Shown here in pieces: positions 15,784-24,048 of a stretch of 64,000 bases of DNA; the first letter of the stretch is position 1, and the number at the start of each line of letters is the position of its first letter. This stretch comes from CAVQBJ01 sp963710725 (lineage in GTDB: Bacteria; Actinomycetota; Thermoleophilia; Solirubrobacterales; Solirubrobacteraceae): the NCBI GenBank assembly GCA_963710725.1, contig CAVQBJ010000001.1:186001-250000 (forward strand), given 5' to 3'. A program made the translations under genes and the position numbers. The notes below the pieces were generated by a model. The model had not been told where the DNA came from and made no database searches. It saw nothing but the letters and a program-made list of their open reading frames with translations.

Positions 15784-18156
15784 ATGACGCCGCCCAGCGA
15801 CGTTCCGCCCGAGCCCGCGATCGGCCTGCGACCCGCCCCGCCGCAGCCGCCGCCCACCCCGGGCAAGGCCCCCGTGGCCGTCGCCGAGCCGGGTGGTTTC
15901 GAGGTCTCGGAGTGGTCGCGGCGCGTGCGCTCCTGGCACGGGTGGCGCACGGTGGTGGCGGCGATCGGCGTCGGCATCGCCAGCGTGGCCATCGCCGCCT
16001 GGGCGCTCAAGCTCTGGCGCGCCGACCTCGCGCTGCCGCTGCGCTACGCGCCGATCGACGACACCAAGTTCTACCTCGCGCTGGTCAAGAACGTGATCGA
16101 CGGCGGCTGGTGGCCGCACACCGCGAACCTGGGCGCGCCCTACGGCAGCGAACTGCTCGACTTCCCCCAGGGAGGCGACAACCTCAACCTCGCGTTCATC
16201 TGGCTGCTCGGCCGCTTCAGCGCAAACGCCGCGCTCGTCACGAACCTGTTCTATCTCGCCACCTTCGCGCTCGCCAGCATGTCCTGCTTCGCGGTGTTCC
16301 GTACGCTCGGCACGTCGCGCGCGGCCGCGGCCGTCGGCGCCCTGCTGTTCTCGCTGCTGACCTATCACTTCTTCCGTGGCGAGTCGCACCTGCTGCTGTC
16401 GGCCTACTACGCGGTGCCGCTGTCCTGCTACCTGTTCCTGCGGCTGCTCGACGGCCGCGGTCTGTTCGCGCGCCGGGCCGCGGGTCGGCGCGCGGCCCGG
16501 TGGGCGACGACGACGACGCTGGCCACCGTCGGTCTGTGCCTGGTGATCGGCTCGGACAGCCTGTACTACGCGACCTTCGCCGTCGTGATGCTCGTCGGTG
16601 GGGTGCTCGGGGCGCTCCTGGCCGGACGCGGCCGCGTCGCGGCCGGCGGCGTGATGGCGATCCTGCTGATCACGCTCACCGTCGGCGTGAACCTCTCGCC
16701 GAGCCTCGTCTACCAGTTGCGCCACGGCGCGAACTCGCAGATCGTGCGCTCGCCGGCCCAGGATGAGGCGCACGGCCTGAAGCTGACCAACCTCGTGCTC
16801 CCGGCGCCCTACGGACGCATCGGCCTGTTCAATCACGCGAGCGCCAAGTACGACAATGCCGTCTCACCCGGCTACTGCGAGGCCTGCTACGCGAGCCTCG
16901 GCACCGTCGGCACGGTGGGGTTTGCCTGGCTGGCGCTCATCGCGCTCGCCGCGCTCGTCGGTGCGGCCGGCGCGCTCGGCGCCCGACCACTCGCCCGCCG
17001 TGCCAGCGCCGGGGTCCTGATCGCCTTCACCGTCGCCGCCCTCGGCGGCATCTCCAGCCTGCTCGAGTTCTTCGTCACACCCGACATTCGCGGCTGGAAT
17101 CGCATGTCGGTCTTCATCGCGTTCTTTGCGCTCCTCGCCGTCGTCCTGCTCCTCGACCTGCTCGGGGGGCGGCTGCGGCGACGCCGGCGTGGCGTCGCGC
17201 TGTGGTCGGCCGCGCTCGTCGCTGTGCTCGCTTTCGGCGTCTACGACCAGACCTCCGACTACTTCGTTCCCGACTACGGCGCCGACGCGTTCGAGTATCG
17301 GAGCGACGACGCCTTCGTGAAGGCGATCCAAGCGCGAATGCCGCCCGGGGCGGCGATCTTCCAGCTCCCCTACGTCCCCTACCCGGAGGGCTACCCGACG
17401 ACGGTCGATCAGCAGCTGGTCACGAGCTACGCCACGAGCTATGAGCAGCTGCGCGGGTATCTGCACTCGACGACGCTGCGCTGGAGCTACGGAGCGACCA
17501 AGGGCCGGTCCGGGGACTGGGCCGCTCAGCTCGCGGCCAAGCCGGTTGAGCTCGTCGTCCCCGCGGCCGCCGCCGCCGGGTTCGACGGCCTGTGGGTCGA
17601 GCCCGACGGGTACTCGGCGACGCGAACGACGGAGCTCCTGGGGGTCCTGGAGGGCATGCTCGGCGAGCAGCCGCTCGTCAGTGAGGCGGGCGATCTGTGG
17701 TTCTTCGACCTGCGCCCCTACGAGCAGGGCCTGCGCGCGACGCACACCGCGGCCGCCCTCGCGGCGCTGCGCACGGCGACGCTCACGCCGCTTCGCGTCG
17801 CCTGCCGACACGACGGCGTGACCCTCATCAACCCGACGAACACGACCCGCGTGGCGATCTTCAGCACCGTGCTGCAGGCGACGGCGAGCGGTCGGGGCAG
17901 CGTCGTCGTCACCTATCCCAACGGGCACAGCGCTCCGATCGTGCTGAGCGGCGGACCGGTGCTCATCCGGCGCAAGGTGACCATCCCGCCGGGCACGCGG
18001 ATCGTGATGATCTCGGCCACCGGATCGCCGCACTCGGTCCAGGCGCGACAGCCGACGCTCGACGACGAGGCCTTTGCGCCGTGGGAGCTCGGACCGCGCG
18101 TCGCCGGCGCCCCGCCGTCGGGGCTGCTGGCGCCATCCTGCGTCTATTCACCTTGA
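15784..18156 (+). CDS. Large polytopic membrane protein, GT-C glycosyltransferase-like
   Basis: 790 aa. After a Pro-rich cytoplasmic N-terminus there is a membrane segment (near 58-78), then an extracytoplasmic loop with an acidic PIDDTKFY motif, as in GT-C enzymes where the first loop holds the catalytic Asp. Many membrane segments follow, and the last third is a soluble domain. I infer a polyprenyl-phosphate-dependent sugar transferase or related envelope protein. The long soluble C-terminus resembles the plan of the two paralogous proteins at 42928 and 45675. ATG 15784 is used because upstream codons overlap the NTF2-like gene. Confidence 0.65.
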   Translation: MTPPSDVPPEPAIGLRPAPPQPPPTPGKAPVAVAEPGGFEVSEWSRRVRSWHGWRTVVAAIGVGIASVAIAAWALKLWRADLALPLRYAPIDDTKFYLALVKNVIDGGWWPHTANLGAPYGSELLDFPQGGDNLNLAFIWLLGRFSANAALVTNLFYLATFALASMSCFAVFRTLGTSRAAAAVGALLFSLLTYHFFRGESHLLLSAYYAVPLSCYLFLRLLDGRGLFARRAAGRRAARWATTTTLATVGLCLVIGSDSLYYATFAVVMLVGGVLGALLAGRGRVAAGGVMAILLITLTVGVNLSPSLVYQLRHGANSQIVRSPAQDEAHGLKLTNLVLPAPYGRIGLFNHASAKYDNAVSPGYCEACYASLGTVGTVGFAWLALIALAALVGAAGALGARPLARRASAGVLIAFTVAALGGISSLLEFFVTPDIRGWNRMSVFIAFFALLAVVLLLDLLGGRLRRRRRGVALWSAALVAVLAFGVYDQTSDYFVPDYGADAFEYRSDDAFVKAIQARMPPGAAIFQLPYVPYPEGYPTTVDQQLVTSYATSYEQLRGYLHSTTLRWSYGATKGRSGDWAAQLAAKPVELVVPAAAAAGFDGLWVEPDGYSATRTTELLGVLEGMLGEQPLVSEAGDLWFFDLRPYEQGLRATHTAAALAALRTATLTPLRVACRHDGVTLINPTNTTRVAIFSTVLQATASGRGSVVVTYPNGHSAPIVLSGGPVLIRRKVTIPPGTRIVMISATGSPHSVQARQPTLDDEAFAPWELGPRVAGAPPSGLLAPSCVYSP

Positions 18157-18158
18157 TC

Positions 18159-18623
18159 GTGCTCAGCTTCCGGTCGGTTCCGGCCGACGAGCCGACCGTG
18201 TTGCGTCTCATCGAGGCGATGATCGATGAGCTCGAGCCGCTCTACGGACGCATCGACGTGCCGGGTGCGCCGAGCGCGAGCCCCGACGACTTCCGACCGC
18301 CGGGAGGCGTCTTCCTCGTCGGCACGGAGCGCGACGCGGTCGTGTGCGGCGGCGGCGTGAAGCGGCTGTCGAGCGCCTGTGCGGAGATCAAGCGGATGTA
18401 CGTCGTGCCCGAGGCTCGCGGGCGCGGCGTGGCGAGCCGCCTCCTCGCGGCGCTCGAGGGCGCCGCAGTCGAGCTCGGCTACGACGTGGTGCGCCTCGAT
18501 ACCGGGCCGCGCCAGCCCCACGCTCTGGCGCTCTACGAGCACCGGGGCTACCGGCCGATTTCCGACTACAACGGTAACCCGTTCGCGAGCTTCTGGGGCG
18601 AGAAGCGCCTCGGCCCGACCTAG
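18159..18623 (+). CDS. GNAT-family N-acetyltransferase
   Basis: About 154 aa. The acetyl-CoA motif is VVPEARGRGVASRLLAALE (Q/R-x-x-G-x-G/A), with a following LDTGPRQPHALALYEHRGY strand-helix typical of GNATs. The acceptor is unknown. No ATG is available: the GTG at 18159 or the TTG at 18153, which overlaps the previous stop, can start it. Its stop shares the palindromic CTAG at 18620-18623 with the stop of the convergent gene. Confidence 0.8.
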   Translation: MLSFRSVPADEPTVLRLIEAMIDELEPLYGRIDVPGAPSASPDDFRPPGGVFLVGTERDAVVCGGGVKRLSSACAEIKRMYVVPEARGRGVASRLLAALEGAAVELGYDVVRLDTGPRQPHALALYEHRGYRPISDYNGNPFASFWGEKRLGPT

Positions 18624-19051
18624 CGGCCCTCGCTCCAGGGGCCGTGCCCGTGCCATCGCTGCACCGTGATGTGCGTCACCACGCCGGGCGGCGGATCGGG
18701 CATCGGCGGGAACACGGCGTCGGGGTCGACGTAGACCTGCGCCAGCCGCGCCAGCAGCTCCGGCGCGCCGCCCTCGTGGAGGCGCGCGGTGCCGTGAACG
18801 ACGAGGTAATCCTGCATCCCGACCTCATTGCGTCCGGGCCCCTCGATCGAGAGCGCCACCCGGGGATCGCGACGCAGGTTGTGCAGCTTGCGCTGCTCGG
18901 GGCTGAGGTGCGCGGCCACGATCTCCTCGCCGTCGAGGCCGACCCACACGCAGCTCACCTGGGGACTGCCGTCGGGATTGATCGTCACGAGGTGAGCGAG
19001 CGCATCGGACCGAAGCAGCTCCCGCGCGCTCGCCGGCAGGTCAGCGGGCAT
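18620..19051 (-). CDS. PPOX-class (F420-dependent type) flavin/deazaflavin oxidoreductase
   Basis: 143 aa split beta-barrel protein of the pyridoxamine 5'-phosphate oxidase superfamily. LVTINPDGSPQVSCVWV and a later KLHNLRRDPRVALSIE are the standard motifs of Rv1155-type enzymes that use F420 or FMN. It probably reduces a small cofactor or substrate in the cytosol. Cofactor choice cannot be settled by eye; F420 is likely in an actinobacterium. Confidence 0.82.
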   Translation of the reverse strand: MPADLPASARELLRSDALAHLVTINPDGSPQVSCVWVGLDGEEIVAAHLSPEQRKLHNLRRDPRVALSIEGPGRNEVGMQDYLVVHGTARLHEGGAPELLARLAQVYVDPDAVFPPMPDPPPGVVTHITVQRWHGHGPWSEGR

Positions 19052-19141
19052 GTCGTCTCCTCGTCGGGGCGGGCCGTCGACGGCAGGTATACGTCATCTC
19101 GACGGCCGGCGCGCAGCGGAGGCGCAACTGCCGGGCGCGAA

Positions 19142-19834
19142 TCAAAGCCGCGCCGGGGCCGAGCTACGCAGAAGGCCGAGCGCGAGCATCGACACCGCCG
19201 CCGCGACCGCCGGGAGGGCGAGGATGCCGGCGGCGGCGGCGAGCGCCTCGAGCAGCGCGTTCTGGGATCCGAACGTGAGGATGGCCGCAGTCGCGCCGGC
19301 GAGCAGGACACCGAGGCAGACACCGCCGAGTAGGCCGATGTGGTCGCCGCTCGATGGGAACGCGGCCTGCGCGCACGAGAGCGACAGGTAGACGAGCAGC
19401 GCCGCGCGCCACCAGGCGATCTGCGTGATCGCGTCGGGCAGCTGCCCGAGCGTGTGCGGAGCGAGCAGCACCGCCGTGGCGAGCGTGAGCGCCGCGGGCA
19501 CGAGCACGAGCGGTGCGATCGAGATGAGCGCCTGGCGCAGCGCGCCGGTGCGCGCGTGCGGCACGGAGCCGAGCACGATGTCGCCCGACGCCGTGCGCTG
19601 CGGCCAGAACAGACGCACACGACCGGTGATCGGCACGCCGAGGGCGAGGCAGGCGAGATAGTGCGCCGCCTCGTGCAGCGCGGTGCCGGGCGCGGCGAGC
19701 GCGTAGGCGAGGATGCGCGAGCGCGTCGCCTGCGCCGCGGTCCAGAAGAGCCGCCGCTGGCCGCGGCGCAGGAGCGCGAGCTCGAGCGCGAGCAACGCAC
19801 ACAGGGCGATGAGGGTTTGGTCGCTGAGGGGCAT
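19142..19834 (-). CDS. Polytopic membrane protein with HExxH motif (M50-like)
   Basis: 230 aa, about five or six hydrophobic segments. HEAAH at residues 54-58 lies in a hydrophobic stretch (TALHEAAHYLACLALG), as in site-2 type zinc metalloproteases, where the motif is inside a transmembrane helix. A later SSGDHIGLLGG could provide the third ligand, in place of the usual NxxPxxxLDG. A membrane-embedded protease or a degenerate relative is my inference. No substrate neighbour is evident. Confidence 0.6.
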   Translation of the reverse strand: MPLSDQTLIALCALLALELALLRRGQRRLFWTAAQATRSRILAYALAAPGTALHEAAHYLACLALGVPITGRVRLFWPQRTASGDIVLGSVPHARTGALRQALISIAPLVLVPAALTLATAVLLAPHTLGQLPDAITQIAWWRAALLVYLSLSCAQAAFPSSGDHIGLLGGVCLGVLLAGATAAILTFGSQNALLEALAAAAGILALPAVAAAVSMLALGLLRSSAPARL

Positions 19835-19881
19835 CGCTCAACGGCGCGGAAGGCCGTCAACCTGAAGATAGTGGGTCGCGG

Positions 19882-21339
19882 TCAGGCGGCGGCGAGCATC
19901 GGCGGCCGCGAGGAGCTGCCGTAGCGCGGGCGGACGATGATCGGCAGGCCCCCGGCGGGGCCGATCGTCGGCATCTGCCGGATTCGCAGCTCGTAGTCCT
20001 CGTCGCGCAGCGCAAGCGTGTAGCGACGCAGGATGAGCGAGGCGATCGTGCGGATCTCCAGTTGGCCGAAGCGCATCCCGATGCAGGTGCGCGAGCCGCC
20101 GCCGAAGGGGACGTAGGCGCCCTTGGGCAGCGCGGCCTTGGCCTCGGCCGCAAAGCGCGACGGCCGGAACGCGTCGGGCGCCTCGAACACGTCGGGCAGG
20201 TGGTGGCTGACCCACGAGGAGTAGTTGACCGGCACGCCGCCGGGAAGCGTCAGCCCGGCGAACTCGAAGTTCTCGAGCGAGCGGCGCGGCCCGATCCAGG
20301 CCGGGGGGTACTTGCGCAGCGTCTCGTCGAGCACCATCTCCAGCTCGGGGAGCGCGCTGCCGCTCAGGTCCGCGGCCGCGAGCGGACGATCGGCGAGGAC
20401 CCTTTCCTGCTCGGCCACGAGGGGAGCGACGAGCTCTGGGCGGCGGGCGAGCTCGTAGAACATGAATGCGACGGTGCTCGTGGTCGTGTCGTGGCCGGCG
20501 AACAGAAGCGTCATCACCTCGTCGCGGATCTGCAGGTCGCTCAGCGAGTTGCCGTCCTCGTCGTGCGCGTCGAGCAGGAGGCTCAGCACGTCGAGTCCGC
20601 GCGCGCCGCTGCGCCGGCGGCGCTCGATCTCGGCATACACGAGCCGGTCGAGGGACCGCCGCGCCTGCAGCGTCTTCGCGTACGGCGTGTTGGGGCCGCG
20701 CATGAGACGCAGGAGGGCGGGCTTGGAGAAGAAGCCGAGCGCGTCGGTGAACAGCCGAGCGGCGTCGATGCGGCGTGCCTCCTCGCCATCGGGGTCGAGG
20801 CCGAAGATCGCGCGCATGGCGACGCGCAGCGCGAGGCGCCGCGTCCACTCGTAGAGGTCCAGGCCGGCGTCGATGTGCCACAGCGACAGCGCGCGCTCGG
20901 TCTCCTCGAGGATGATGTCGATCGACTTGGCGATCTGCTTGTGGTGGAACGCCGGCAGCATGATCTGGCGCGAACGGCGATGGAAGTCCCCGTCGATCGT
21001 CAGCAGTCCATCGCCCATGAAGGGAATCAGGTCGCGGAAGTGTCCTTCGCGCCAGCTGAAGTTGCTCGCGTGCGAGACGAGCATGTGGTGGTTCGCCTCC
21101 GGCCCGATCATGAAGATCACGTTGTGGTGGAAGACGCGCATCGTGAACGCCGGTCCATAGCGCTGGTAGGCCTCGACGAGCATCGGAACGGGATCGCTCA
21201 CCATCCGGTTCGTGCGCGCCATGCTGAAGCCGGTCTCCCCGGGCGGGAACGGCACCGAGGCGGCACGCTCGAGCCGAAGGTCCTTGAGGATGACCTCGAC
21301 GGGGTTCGCGGTGGCGGGCGGGGGTCCGACGAGCGACAT
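19882..21339 (-). CDS. Cytochrome P450 monooxygenase
   Basis: 485 aa. I-helix AGHDTTTS at 281-288 has the normal acid-Thr pair, the K-helix ExxR is E339-x-x-R342, and the heme loop PFGGGSRTCIGMRF has the thiolate ligand C419. The sequence style (long N-terminus, EEARRIDAARLF) is that of bacterial relatives of CYP3/CYP4-type enzymes that oxidise fatty acids or terpenoids. ATG 21339 is the start that gives a family-like N-terminus; longer readings are low-complexity. It ends 220 bp before the tRNA-Asp gene, outside the island. Confidence 0.9.
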   Translation of the reverse strand: MSLVGPPPATANPVEVILKDLRLERAASVPFPPGETGFSMARTNRMVSDPVPMLVEAYQRYGPAFTMRVFHHNVIFMIGPEANHHMLVSHASNFSWREGHFRDLIPFMGDGLLTIDGDFHRRSRQIMLPAFHHKQIAKSIDIILEETERALSLWHIDAGLDLYEWTRRLALRVAMRAIFGLDPDGEEARRIDAARLFTDALGFFSKPALLRLMRGPNTPYAKTLQARRSLDRLVYAEIERRRRSGARGLDVLSLLLDAHDEDGNSLSDLQIRDEVMTLLFAGHDTTTSTVAFMFYELARRPELVAPLVAEQERVLADRPLAAADLSGSALPELEMVLDETLRKYPPAWIGPRRSLENFEFAGLTLPGGVPVNYSSWVSHHLPDVFEAPDAFRPSRFAAEAKAALPKGAYVPFGGGSRTCIGMRFGQLEIRTIASLILRRYTLALRDEDYELRIRQMPTIGPAGGLPIIVRPRYGSSSRPPMLAAA

Positions 21340-21559
21340 GGGCGGGAGGGTAGCGCAACGCTGGCTGGCTGGCCAGCCAATCTGGTGCAGGCCGGCGTCG
21401 CGCCGAGTCATTATCGGCGAGTTCGCTCGCGGACCTGCGGGCGGGTCGCGGACGGTGGACGGTCGTGCCGGCGATCGCCCAGCGCACAGCGTCGATCGGC
21501 GTTCGCCCCGGGGGTGGCGACCGGCGTCGGGCGAGCCTTGTCATACTGGGCTCTCGTTC

Positions 21560-21636
<77 letters not shown>

Positions 21637-21638
<2 letters not shown>

Positions 21639-21665
21639 AAAGCCGCCGGTAATCGGCGGCTTTCT
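21637..21665 (+). terminator. Hairpin terminator behind tRNA-Asp
   Basis: A perfect 12-bp stem AGAAAGCCGCCG / CGGCGGCTTTCT with loop GTAAT, 3 bp after the tRNA. The copy at attR (33560-33590) is imperfect (AGGAAGCCGC...), so the two ends carry different versions of the same terminator. Confidence 0.8.
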
Positions 21666-21704
21666 GCGTTGTGGGGCAGGGTCGGGGGTGCGGATTGGCC
21701 CCGC

Positions 21705-21726
21705 GAGTACCACCTTCGAGTACCAC
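21705..21726. promoter_or_regulatory. Arm-type integrase sites at the left end (2x GAGTACCAC)
   Basis: GAGTACCAC occurs at 21705-21713 and 21718-21726, 13 bp apart. The same word, in the same orientation, recurs four times next to attR. Paired direct repeats inside both element ends, near the core site, are what the N-terminal arm-binding domain of tyrosine integrases recognises. Confidence 0.65.
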
Positions 21727-21802
21727 ATGAGGCCCCGTTTTGTCGGGAGGGGCGGGATTCTCCGGTCAGAAATGCCGGAGGTTGGGGATCCGGTGTCGCC
21801 TG

Positions 21803-22651
21803 CTACTCGACGGCGGCCGGGATTGCGTGGATCACAACGCCGAATCCGTACGGTCGTCCGAGTTGAGTTCCGTCAGCGCGCGTCAGGTAGCGCTCAGCGA
21901 TCTCGGCAGGCTCAAACACGGCCTTGGGTTTGAGCCCGAACGCGGAGATCGTCTCGTTGACACGTCCCTCGGGGATGCCCCATCGCAGTGGCTCGCCGAT
22001 TGCGTTTACGTGTTCGCGGAGTTCGCGCGCGCCGAAGTATTCCGTGCTGCCGTCGATCGCCTCCTGCCAGATCGCGTCAAACGCGATCGAGGTTCTCGGG
22101 TTGTCATGGGAGGCAACCCAGGCGAGAAGGCTCGCCACGGCGGCACGATCCAGGTACATGCTGATCGCGGTCCAGACGAACAAGGTTGCCGCCGACGGAT
22201 CGTGACCGGCGTCTGCCAGGGCGTCCGCGAGGCCGGGCTCGGTGAAGTCAAACGGGACGTATGTGACGTGGGCGGGGAGCTGGCCGAAGATCTCTCGAAG
22301 CTTCGCGCGCTTGGTCGCCTGGCTCGCGGGGTGGTCGACCTCGATCACGCGGACGTTGCCCAGGTCATCCGCCAAGCGGTACGCGATCGAATCCATCCCT
22401 GCCCCGAGGAGCACGATCTCGTCCAATCCCGCTGCGCATTCCGCGCGCACGAGATCGTCGTAGAGACGGCAGCGGGCGACCGTTGTGGCGTACACACCCG
22501 GCGCTCTGCGGTTGATCGCCCGTACGAACGGCTTCGAGGTCCAGCGGCGTCGGGCGAGGCTGGTGACGTTGATTCCGCCCAGGAACTCGCGAGCCAGCGT
22601 ATCTGGGCATCGGACGCTGATGTCGCTCTCAAATGTGCCGGCAGCACGCAT
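21803..22651 (-). CDS. SAM-dependent methyltransferase (TIGR00027/LCMT-like)
   Basis: 282 aa class I methyltransferase of the leucine carboxyl methyltransferase-like group common in mycobacteria and other actinobacteria. SAM-binding LLGAGMDSIAYR is followed by VIEVDHPASQATKR. Further motifs are LFVWTAISMYLD and a C-terminal YGFGVVIHAI. Likely an O-methyltransferase on a small acid or polyketide-like substrate. It lies 77 bp downstream of the island P450 on the same strand, so it is probably the last gene of that operon. ATG 22651 gives the family-like N-terminus. Confidence 0.8.
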   Translation of the reverse strand: MRAAGTFESDISVRCPDTLAREFLGGINVTSLARRRWTSKPFVRAINRRAPGVYATTVARCRLYDDLVRAECAAGLDEIVLLGAGMDSIAYRLADDLGNVRVIEVDHPASQATKRAKLREIFGQLPAHVTYVPFDFTEPGLADALADAGHDPSAATLFVWTAISMYLDRAAVASLLAWVASHDNPRTSIAFDAIWQEAIDGSTEYFGARELREHVNAIGEPLRWGIPEGRVNETISAFGLKPKAVFEPAEIAERYLTRADGTQLGRPYGFGVVIHAIPAAVE

Positions 22652-22728
22652 ACCGGCCGCCCCCTCCGCCGTGCTCCGGGGGACGAGCGGATTCAAGGTC
22701 CGGTCGCCGATGGCCACCCCAGCTACCC

Positions 22729-24048
22729 CTAGTCTGCGCCGGCGCTTCGATTCGCCGGGTCGCTGCGTCGAGAGGCCGCAGCAACGCAAGACACGGGGTG
22801 TGCCGCGCTTGCGACGAGTCGGTCGTCCATTTGGGTTGCCGCATTGGTCGGGACTTCGGTCGACGATGGCGCGATGTGCAGGCTCGTCAATTGTCGGAGC
22901 GTGTGGGACGCGCTGCGGGTTTGGGTCCAGGTGCGGGGTTCGGTTCGGGACAGTGTCTCGGCGAGTCGCGCGAATGCTTCGGTGCCCTCGAGTCGCGCGA
23001 GGGCGGCGCCGAGGCAGAAGTGCGCGCCGTGGCCGAAGGCGAGGTGTGGTGGTCCGTCGCGGTCGAGCGTGAGCGTGTCAGGGTCGGGGAATCGGGCGGG
23101 GTCTCGGTTGGCGGCGCCGAGCAGGATCAGCACCTGGTCGCCGGCGTGGATCGCGGTGCCGCCAAGGTCGGTGTCCTCGCGGGCGATCCGCAGACCGATG
23201 TGGGCGGGGCTGTCGTAGCGCAGCAGCTCCTCCACGGCGCGGCCGACGTGCTGCGGATGCGCAGCGAGCCACTGCAATTCTTCGCGGTGTTCGAGCAGAG
23301 CGAGCGTTCCGTTGCCGATCAGTCCGGCCGTCGTGAAGTGGCCGGCGACGAGCAGTTGCAGGCACATGCTGATGATCTCGTCGGTTCCCAGCGGCTCGCC
23401 GCCGGGTGGGTGCAGCAGCGCGCTGATGAGGTCATCGCCCGGGTCGCGCTGTCGCTCGGCGACGATCGGGACGAGGAACAGCATCACGCTGAGCGCGGCG
23501 GTGCCGACGGTCTCCAGCAGCTCGCTGGTCGGGCTGAGCTCAAGCAGCCCGAGGAGGTCTGGTGTGTGCTCGCGCAGCACCTCGGCGCCCTCGATGCCGA
23601 TGTCGAACAGCTCGGCGATCACCGCCAGCGGGATCGGTGTCGCCAGGTCCTCGATCACCTCGATTGTGCAGCCATCGTTGAGCGGCTCGATCGCCGCGTC
23701 GACGATCGCCGCGATGCGCTGGCGGATCTGGCGTGTCGCGTGGGGGGTGAAGAAGCGGTTGACGGCGTGACGCAGCCGCGTATGGGTGGGCGGGTCGCTG
23801 GTCAGCATCGAGCGGGTGAACAGCTCTGACGCCGGTCCCGGGCCGCCAAGCGCCTCCAGCAGCTGGAGGCTATTGCGAAGATCAGAGCTCCATTCGCTGC
23901 CGGTCATCGCCTGTTGGGCCTGCTGGTAGGACAGCACGATATGCGTGCCCAGCTGCGGGAGCCACTGGACCGGTGCGCGGTCGCGAGCCGCGCGGTATCC
24001 GGGGTAGGGGTCCTCGGCGGTGAACGGCCAGGCGGTCCAGTCAGGCAT
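22729..24048 (-). CDS. Cytochrome P450 with Phe in the acid-alcohol pair
   Basis: 439 aa bacterial class I-type P450. Heme loop FGHGAHFCLGAALA has thiolate ligand C345, and the K-helix ExxR is E274-x-x-R277. The I-helix reads AGHFTTA (235-241): F238 occupies the position where most P450s have Glu or Asp before the conserved Thr. That residue helps proton delivery for O2 cleavage, so the enzyme may need a substrate-supplied acid, use peroxide, or do non-standard chemistry (inference). Its start overlaps the stop of the ABC1 gene by 8 bp. No ferredoxin gene is nearby. Confidence 0.88.
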   Translation of the reverse strand: MPDWTAWPFTAEDPYPGYRAARDRAPVQWLPQLGTHIVLSYQQAQQAMTGSEWSSDLRNSLQLLEALGGPGPASELFTRSMLTSDPPTHTRLRHAVNRFFTPHATRQIRQRIAAIVDAAIEPLNDGCTIEVIEDLATPIPLAVIAELFDIGIEGAEVLREHTPDLLGLLELSPTSELLETVGTAALSVMLFLVPIVAERQRDPGDDLISALLHPPGGEPLGTDEIISMCLQLLVAGHFTTAGLIGNGTLALLEHREELQWLAAHPQHVGRAVEELLRYDSPAHIGLRIAREDTDLGGTAIHAGDQVLILLGAANRDPARFPDPDTLTLDRDGPPHLAFGHGAHFCLGAALARLEGTEAFARLAETLSRTEPRTWTQTRSASHTLRQLTSLHIAPSSTEVPTNAATQMDDRLVASAAHPVSCVAAASRRSDPANRSAGAD

